From: Echinometra lucunter
Taxonomy: Eukaryota > Echinodermata > Echinoidea > Camarodonta > Echinometridae
Assembly (NCBI GenBank): GCA_029962745.1
Contig: CM057153.1
Span: forward strand, 15,014,435 to 15,078,434
Length of the DNA: 64,000 bases
Direction of reading: 5' to 3'
Under the pieces are notes generated by a model that saw only the letters and a list, made by a program, of their open reading frames with translations, was not told the DNA's origin and made no database searches. Made by a program: the position numbers and the translations under genes. This document shows positions 56,420 through 64,000 of the stretch, piece by piece; within the stretch, counting starts at the first letter, position 1; every line of letters starts with the position of its first letter.

Positions 56420-58239
56420 GATATATTTCCGAGTTGTATTTTAATCCTTGCAGGCAGTTTTAGAGAGTCAGCTCACAAGAAAAAAAAATGCATTGTTCAT
56501 CTTGCCTGTTGTGTACTTTATTTTCAAGTTTATTTCAAGAAATGTATTTTTTTTCGCTAAATAAGGTAAAGATAATACCTGTAATGTGTTGCATATCAAA
56601 GTTGATGTACGTTATAATCTGGAAACACAAACCAGCAGAACTGGCTGAACGTAAAATGTATTCAAACTCTTTTATATTTAAACCCCTTATTGCAAATAAT
56701 CCTTCATCACAATATGAAGATATGGATGTGTACAGATGTAATGTACATTTACGTGATACTAGTGGACGATCAAATGACCAATAAATGGAAAATATTTTAA
56801 GCTTCAGAATTGTCCTGTTGAAAATATTCTTTTATCGAGTTTATTTCCTATTAAAGAAGGCTGGCTTTAAGGACAGTGAATAATAAAATCGATTAGGGAT
56901 CTGAACACTGCCATCATGTGCCATGTCTTCTGTCAAAATATCACATGTTCAGATTTTTCGCAAGGCTGAATGGTTGACTGTGGCTGTGGGTTTGGTTTTG
57001 GTCTTTGGTTTTGGTTGTTGATATAACAGAAACCTCATAGCAGCTGTAAAAATTCCTCCTAAGTTATAGGGATATCAAATTATTAAACCACAGAATGGGA
57101 GGGCAGTATTTTAAACTTCTGTAAAACTTCTTGAAACAACCTGCATATAAGATATGGAGGTGCTTAATTGACATATGAAACAAGCTGTTCGATCAAAAAT
57201 TTACTTCTCTCCATAACAGATTAACAAATATGCGGTTAGGAAAGGGAAGAACAAAATCACATACAAAACATACAAACACAATCATACACTAATACAGGCT
57301 TCATGACAACAATACTATCAATACTCAAACAGCACCTTGATGAAATGCATACAACAAAGTCTTACTTTCTTCATTCAAATATTTATTAGTTAAACTTTTT
57401 GATAATTCTTTCAGACCGATGAAAGTGGTGGAGTAATTATCACACATTCCCGTGCATACAATCCTACACTTTCCACGCCTGGTCCACATTGCAACACATT
57501 TTCATAATTTTTCCTCTGAAATTGTGTGCATGTAATTTTCTGAGATTTAATTCAATTATCGGTAACAAAAGCGATGTAGTACAAATGGGTCATCTGTTAC
57601 ATGGTCAAATTACATTTCATGTCACACATTTTCTCCAGAATTGGACAAATCTTCAAAAGGAAAACGGCTTTCTACAGGTATGCATTAATGCCATACATTG
57701 CTTATTTTCATTTGTTATTATTTGCACTAATTAATCAACAAAAATCAATCACAAAACAGAGAAAACAAATACTGAACAAACAATTATAATAACTTGATAA
57801 AATACAACACAGAGGTGCCAAAATATGGCAAGGCTTGTCCAGTATAAGTCCACAAAACCTGCACATCAACGGCCACAATAGTTCATTGTTTGTTGGAAAT
57901 AGCAATAAATATGCCCCGTTTATAAACTGAAGTGACTAGTTCAAATTGATCACCATTTGAAATCCATCATAGCCCCTATCTTTGTAGTACAGAGTTGCAA
58001 CCATAGGTTACAACCAATTTCAAGTTGTGATCCATTCCGATCAACCTCAACTTTCTGCAAGACGTAGCCCTCTTCTGCATATATAATGAATTGAATAAAA
58101 AAAAAATATTATTACACATAATGCAGGAAGGCCTTTATAAATGGGTCATGAGGTCCACATAGAAATCTGCATTAATCACATTTCGAAAAGTTTTCTGGGA
58201 GAGGCAGGACCCCTAAACACACCCTCTTTGTAAAAATAC
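56420..58239. other. Gene-free stretch
   Basis: AT-rich with AATAAA words at 56779 and about 56880 on the plus strand that could end TRPC transcripts. No exon recognised; the 98-codon plus frame at 56488-56784 has no domain. Confidence 0.45.
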
Positions 58240-58656
58240 CTCTAGAGTAAAGTCCCCAGTTTGCCGCGATACGAAAAATGGAAATATTTCACAGAATTCA
58301 GGAAGAACATGGGAATTTCATGGAAAACGGATTTTTCAGGCCAAAAGAATTTGAATTATGAAAAATACAATGAAAATCATGAAAAACAAAGCAAAATCCA
58401 ATAAAACAAAACCGTGCATCAGAGCAGCAGCGGTAAAACGGGATCAAACCTGTTGTTTAAAGGTGTTTAACGTGTGTTTGCCAAGCTTTATCTCAATTAT
58501 CTGCATATTTCAGAGCGAGTATATTAGGGTAACTTACATTTTTCTAAGATTTTTACTATTTACAATAATTTGCTTTATCATATGTTTAGTACATGTCACT
58601 GAAGAACACCGAATTTGCATTTTAGAAAACGGAAAACTGGGGACTTTACTCTAGAG
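58240..58656. mobile_element. TIR element CTCTAGAGTAAAGTCCCCAG
   Basis: CTCTAGAGTAAAGTCCCCAG continuing TTT at the left is mirrored exactly by AAACTGGGGACTTTACTCTA and GAG at the right. Interior AT-rich, no coding capacity. Confidence 0.8.
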
Positions 58657-59151
58657 TTGCAAGTGCCTATTTGAGTAAGGTCATCACTACATTTGTAAAA
58701 ATTAAACAAACTAACAACAGAAGTAATGACGAGGCACTCAAGATTTTGCAAGAGAGGAGAAAGAATAAAAGCTTTAAGACACTGCTTCATAATCATAACT
58801 TAGATGTTTAATCATTTTTTTCTTTAAACTCATAATTCTATAAGTATCCATTAGCAAATATTGATATCTTAAGATTTGAAAAACTATATCATTTTTAAAA
58901 CAATCTGACATTAACATCTATCAAAAAGAGGAGCAAACTACTTTGATTCTTAAATCAATTGTTAATATATCTTGCATAAAAGAAGACAAAAAGTAAATTG
59001 CTACTGCTATTACACTAATAACTCTACAAAGAAAATCGCAAGAGGTAAAGGTATAGTAAAAGAACTCATAGGTGTTACTTATGATATAGGGCAAATCCAA
59101 GCTATTTTGTTCCACATGCTAACAATCACATTCTGGTATCACATCTGACCA

Positions 59152-59474
59152 GGGGAGTGTTTCATAAAGCTGTTCGTAAAGTTACAAATGACTTTACAAA
59201 CGACTTGAATATGGCAGGCCAAATGGGATTCTCAGTCATTACAAATCGCATCAATTGCAAGTGAAATAAGCAGATCTAGATTAACATTTCTAGTGTTTAG
59301 AAACATTTTTATTGCAAAGTATATTTTTTGCCAAAATTTAATTGAGATTACGGGAAATGCAGTCACTCTTTGTTAAACCTTCAGGAAAAATCTTGGGCAT
59401 CCCATTTGGCACTTCATATTCCAATCGTTTGTACAGTCATGCGTAACTTTACAAACAGCTTCAAGAAATAACCC
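59152..59474. mobile_element. TIR element GGGGAGTGTTTCATAAAG, relative of 15227
   Basis: Left GTGTTTCATAAAGCTGTTCG and GTAAAGTTACAAATGACTTT are mirrored, with decay, by CATGCGTAACTTTACAAACA and GCTTCAAGAAATAACCCC. Shares GCCAAATGGGAT words with the element at 15227. Confidence 0.7.
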
Positions 59475-60299
59475 CCCCCCCCCCATATCTGATAATTGTC
59501 TTCATTTCATTAAAGGCATCGGCTAACATTGTTACAATTTTTTTTAAATCTTATTTTACTACCAGTCTGAAAGTTTCGAAGTATAATATCCACAGGAAGT
59601 ATGTTTAAATATTAGAAATGTGAACCAATGTTTGAAAAATATATAACGGTCGGTTGCACAGACTTGACGTAAGGAGTGCACATGCGCATATGGCTCACCG
59701 AACCGTACTGTACGTATTGGTGTATCACGCGAAGGGAGGCAGATAACGTTTTTTTTTAACTCGAGCAAATCATTTATTGTCTCTGAGACCAAAAATAATA
59801 AAATTGCGGTTTGCGTCTTAGTAACAGTTTTTCATTCCAAACCATGGTTAGTTTCAGGGTATTTGACTACAAATACAAGTAATCATACACGTTTTATCTC
59901 AGTTTGAGAATTCTTTAAATGGGCTGCTCACAAAGTTAGCCAATGCCTTTAACCCTTTACAGGCCACACAAAGGATTTCCCTGCGCCACATGGTATTTCT
60001 CATGTGAGAGATCTACTAAGAGCATAGTGAATCTACATGATGTATACACGGTGTCTAGAGGGCTACTTTGTGGCTAATAAAACCAGGAAAAGGCTATTTT
60101 GCACAGCTTTTGTGTTGAACAGAGCAATCCTTCTGCCACTCTTTTCGTACTATAATTAGTGTGCCGACTGGCAAGTGTGCCAAATGAGCAAGTGCACCAA
60201 TCGTCATTTTTGCCAAATGAAAGTTTGATAGCTCTACAAAAGTTTTGATCAGCTGAACTAGTAAGTGCAATGAAAACTATGAGGTGTTTATGTTCAGCT

Positions 60300-60436
60300 G
60301 GGGAGCGTTTCATCAAATGTCTTGTCAGTGATTTTTACCGACAACTGTTATAAGCTACTGAAATCCTTGCAGCTGATTGGCTGAGAGCAAATTTGTCAGT
60401 AAAAATCACTGACAAGACACTTGATGGAAAGCCCTC
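60300..60436. mobile_element. Palindromic MITE GGGGAGCGTTTCATCAA with CCAAT core
   Basis: Left GGGGAGCGTTTCATCAAATG and CTTGTCAGTGATTTTTACC are mirrored by GGTAAAAATCACTGACAAG and CACTTGATGGAAAGCCCTC. The centre GCTACTGAAATCCTTGCAGC with TGATTGGCTGAGAGC is nearly identical to that of the element at 1551 although the ends differ. Confidence 0.8.
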
Positions 60437-60439
60437 AAG

Positions 60440-63392
60440 GACTCCACAGTACTTGGTAACATATTGGAAACTTAATTACAAAAAAATGTTGGACTCGTCC
60501 TAAAATTATCAAAAATATGAATGACAGTTATATAATAGCTTTGAACAATCCTTGTGGTGCACATTTTTATTTGTTTGTGGGATGGAAGAAAGGAGATAAG
60601 AACAGGAGAAATATATTAAGGGTGGGCAAAAATTTGCATATAGCTGACAAATGAAGAGGAGGAACTCCTCACATTTCCAAGGCTTCCAACAAATGGAATT
60701 CATATGATACCCATCATCTTCAATAACAATGAATTCAGTTATGTGTTACATCCACGATGCTTATTGATGGAAATACCGATGGAAGGATGTTTCCTCTTCA
60801 TTTGTGAGCTAAATTTGAATTAAAAAAGTAACTAGCCTAAGAATATTACCCTCTCCAGTTAGATAATCTCTATTTTGACACACACTGCACAGCAGCAGCA
60901 AGCACACAAACTTTAGGGAGAATCCATACTGAGAGTATAAATAGATAATGCCTCACGCACACTTCCTGTAAGTTGTCAAGGAACTAATCTGGGCCCCATC
61001 TTGTAAACAGTTACAATTAAATTGATCAAATTGAAATCACTAACAAGAAATATAAATTTGTAACTTTCCGATTACTTTATTGCAAGACTAGCCACAATGA
61101 TGATTCACAACATGTGTATGGCGCGATATATGTTTCAAAAACATTAAAGGTGCAGACTCCTCCAATAAAGTTAGCATTTAAATGTCTGATGAAAGGTGTG
61201 AGTCTCGAGTGAAGCTTTGTAGTGATCAACGCTGCCAATTTTGTGGAGAAATGATGGGAGTTCCCCAGGGAAAGAGCAACAGAGGGAAAAGCCATCCATC
61301 AGGATCAGTTGCAGCTCCTTGAAGAATAGGGTCCAAGTCTTAATTTTTTTTTTTTAATTGATGTAATGAACAAGACAGAAAAATCCTTTGAGCTTACCGT
61401 TTTAATATCACTATCTTTTCCTTTTTCCCCCTCTCCTCAGCACCATTTTTCATTAAAACTTAAAAACAGAATGCATGAAAACTGCAGAGTCATTGAAAAT
61501 CGAAAGAAGGCAAGATAATGTAATGGCTGTTTGAGCAGGTTAAGTTCTGGTAAATATAAAAACTGTAAGAAAAAAAGTGAGCTTTCTAATTGCTCTTACT
61601 CTCCAGTGGAAGCATAGTTAACAGTAGCAAATATTTTACGAAAGGGTCATTTCTAAATTCCCTCTCATTTCACATTGACTCAACATTGGTTTGTGCTGAA
61701 TGCTGTATGTGTCAAGTAAATGCATATACATGTATATAACCTAAATCTGTGAACAGTGGGGGGGGGGGGTGGTTCCTGTGAATGTTTTTTGTTAAAATAC
61801 ACAATTCTTCTCAAGTTCTCATAGACCTTTCCAAATGATTTCCATTTTTATTTCCATTTGTAGTCTCATGATCAGTACCCTACTTCTTCTTAAAGACAAC
61901 TCTGCACTGTGTGACAAGAGCTGAAGTGTATGCTACACACTGTACCTCTAAATAGCCCTAGAATTCATGTTTTGCAGAATATCACCTTTGATATTTTCCA
62001 AATTAGTTCCTTATATCTCTTCATTTATATCTACATGTATCATGAAAAAACTTGAATATAGAAATTTTGAAACATGTACATGTTGGAAAAATCCATACAA
62101 TTTAAGACGAATCAGCTCTGTAGGCTAATTCAGCAGCAATTTCGTGACAAGACCAAGTTGGCCCTAATGCCAAGCTCACCCTGAATTCCTCTTTATCTAT
62201 GACTAGTTCCCTTTGTATGTTATTAGTGCACAGGAAAGAATCTAAAGATTTTGATCATAGTTACAGAACTAATAATATAATCTACATTCATTAAGCCTAA
62301 AGATCATACATAAGGAAGACCTTGGAACACTTTCCAAATGTACTCTTATCAAAATGTACTTTTCCCTTTCTCAAAGGCTAATCGGGAACTATATTGCAAT
62401 TACCTGTAACATGTGACAATATTTTTACACCATTAAGTATAAATATGTAGGGCAAACATCAGGCAAGCTTTAGATCATCACTGGGGAATCACTAGCAGGC
62501 ACATGCATAAAACTGGAATACAGTCTTTGATTAGCATACTGAAACATATGAGTAATGATGCACAAGGTTTAAGAGTGTCCAAATAGTGATTTTTCAGATA
62601 CATCCACATCATACAAGCATGGTATTCACACAAGCAAAAGGATTTAAAATCTTTGATAAGTTAGACTGTTTCATCAGCACTGCTGCTTATGCAATATTCT
62701 TTACCAACATGTGTCCTTTTTTCTGCTTGCATTTAAAACTCAAGGATATTGCTCTTGTAATATCTGTAATAAGTCCATTACAGTCCAAACCCAGGGCCCT
62801 GTCTTCTTGAGAGTTGGGATTGATCTGAATCAATCACAGCTCTTTATATTAAATGAGGCTCTAGATCTCACTGTCCGTGTCCACATCTACTTTTGTACTT
62901 AGAAAGCAAAAATTCTTTTCAATTCTTTTCAAAATTTCTTTGTCCTGACATTCCCTCCAACACCCCATTTTCACCAAAAGACTTTCCCAAACACTAAAAT
63001 CAAACAAAATTCCATCCATCTCTTCTCACTTCTAAAAACTAGCATACGGTACTTTCAGAAAATGAACATGAATTGTTTTCTGCAATGCTTGCACACATAC
63101 TAGGCACAAAGAGTAAACAAGTACTTGGAAATAGCACTGTGATGCAATACCACAGAAAATAAGCAACCCCAGCCTTCTAATGCAAACTCTCACGAGCTTC
63201 ACCAGTTGCAGTGATAGTTCAATCCTTTCCAATGCCCAATAGAAACGGACAAGCCCCATAACTTTTGACTGCTTTAATATCTCTGATGCACACAGCTTCC
63301 TGGCTTCATGTCGCCGTCATAGTCCAGTCCATTTCTACATACCAATCTTCCAACACAGAGGGCTCACTCCAACATAAAATGCCAAATTGCTA
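60440..63392. other. Non-coding stretch, probably including FAF2 3' UTR
   Basis: AT-rich, lower in transposon ends than the rest of the window, with one G run at 61758. No exon recognised on either strand. Long 3' UTRs are common in such genomes, so part of this is likely transcribed from the minus strand. Confidence 0.45.
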
Positions 63393-63572
63393 CTAATCAC
63401 TGATGTCCTGTACGTACAGCATCTCACGCTGGCTCAATCCTGCATCACCTATAGAGGGCACTGTCTCATTTTCCTCGGTAGGTAAACACTGAAGTATACG
63501 ACGAGGATAGTTCGTCTGCAGCTGGAATTCATCTGGCACATCATCTTGGACGAATACGTAATCATAAAGAAC
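63393..63572 (-). CDS. FAF2: FAF2 last coding exon
   Basis: The minus-strand acceptor is CTTGGAATACCAG| at 63573; the exon codes 59 residues from VLYDYVF to VQDISD and ends in TAG at 63393-63395. An upstream in-frame TTG could be mistaken for a start, but the four residues it adds are the intron end. The 3' UTR continues leftward; several TTTATT words (AATAAA on this strand, for example near 61075, 60567 and 59308) are candidate polyadenylation signals, but none can be chosen from sequence alone. Confidence 0.88.
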   Translation of the reverse strand, partial: VLYDYVFVQDDVPDEFQLQTNYPRRILQCLPTEENETVPSIGDAGLSQREMLYVQDISD

Positions 63573-64000
63573 CTGGTATTCCAAGGGGATAAAACCAAAT
63601 CAAAACAAAACAATCAGACATGCATACCATGTTATATCTATTCATATGTTGCATTACAAATATATGAGGTGCTTTAGAAATAAAAACTTACTCTCTTCAA
63701 TTGAAATACAATCTTTAACTTGGATAATAATAGTGTCTTCAATTACTTGTGGCAAAAAAATAATAATATAAAGGAGGAGAGTGATTCATCTATGGGAAGT
63801 TTCCAGATATCCCCCCCCCCAAAAAAAAAAAATGTAGGAGAGCAAATGTAAAAAATTTAGGGAAATCAAATCTCATTTTCACAAGAAAACAAATCATTTC
63901 ATGCTCCATTCTTCACAGACATTCATTCATTAGTTGGTTCTTACTAAAACCAACATTACTCTTATCCATGTTACCTCTCCTAGAGGTTGTTGTGCTTCAG
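63393..64000 (-). CDS. FAF2: UBX-domain protein, probable FAF2/UBXD8, C-terminal end
   Basis: Two minus-strand exons (63975-64000 and 63393-63572) join in phase 0 to read EAQQPLGE then VLYDYVFVQDDVPDEFQLQT, followed by NYPRRILQCLPTEENET and DAGLSQREMLYVQDISD and a TAG stop. This is the second half of a UBX domain: the FxLxTNxPRR turn that contacts p97/VCP, and the AGLS....LFVQD-type last strand. The PRR(I/V)LxC(L/I)P(T/S)EE spacing and a protein that stops right after the domain fit FAF2, which sits in the ER and lipid droplet membrane and recruits p97 to ubiquitylated clients in ER-associated degradation. The UAS, UBA and hairpin regions lie outside the window. UBXN7 and FAF1 are less likely because their last strands differ. 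Confidence 0.87.
63975..64000 (-). CDS. FAF2: FAF2 penultimate exon, 3' end only
   Basis: On the minus strand the window begins inside an exon reading GAAGCACAACAACCTCTAGG then AGAG, with donor GAGAG|GTAACA. In the frame that stays open it gives EAQQPLGE, which runs into VLYDYV of the next exon without a phase change, as expected for the strand before the helix of a UBX domain. Only 26 bases are visible. Confidence 0.75.

Overview
This window is animal genomic DNA. It is AT-rich, very sparse in genes and saturated with short DNA transposons, tRNA-derived SINEs, microsatellites and long runs of G or C. The two recognisable genes have introns with GT..AG borders. The repeat style (palindromic elements ending in GTTTCATAAA-like words, 'GGCGTAGCCAGG' elements carrying poly-G, AAAGTCCACC foldback elements) suggests a marine invertebrate deuterostome, most likely a sea urchin or another echinoderm. 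That assignment is inference from general acquaintance with such repeats, not from a database search.

Region by region: (1) 1-46,700 contains no gene I can support. It is a mosaic of non-autonomous inverted-repeat elements, many with intact target-site duplications (TSDs), plus microsatellites and a few SINE fragments. (2) 46,738-47,237 is an assembly gap of exactly 500 N. (3) 47,238-53,970, plus strand, is the 3' two thirds of a TRPC-type cation channel gene in eight visible exons, from just before transmembrane segment S2 through the pore, TRP box, the conserved helix of the C-tail and a long polar tail to the stop codon. The ankyrin repeats, S1 and the start codon are missing, in the gap or outside the window. 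The second visible exon reads in three different frames. (4) 53,971-63,392 is non-coding, with tandem repeats and a few inverted-repeat elements. It must include the TRPC 3' UTR and the 3' UTR of the next gene. (5) 63,393-64,000, minus strand, holds the last two coding exons of a UBX-domain protein that best fits FAF2/UBXD8; the rest of that gene lies beyond the right edge.

The two genes converge tail to tail with about 9.4 kb between stop codons. Nothing suggests they act together: one is a membrane calcium-permeable channel, the other an ER/lipid-droplet adaptor for the p97 segregase.

The most informative content is the transposon record. It includes a hAT-like element nested inside another, both with perfect 8-bp TSDs; a foldback element interrupted by a second element whose opposite arm preserves the empty site; and a recurring architecture in which short inverted termini enclose a body built by iterating one short word, the word differing from element to element. 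I found no bacterial-type system, CRISPR array, rRNA gene, convincing functional tRNA gene or intact transposase.
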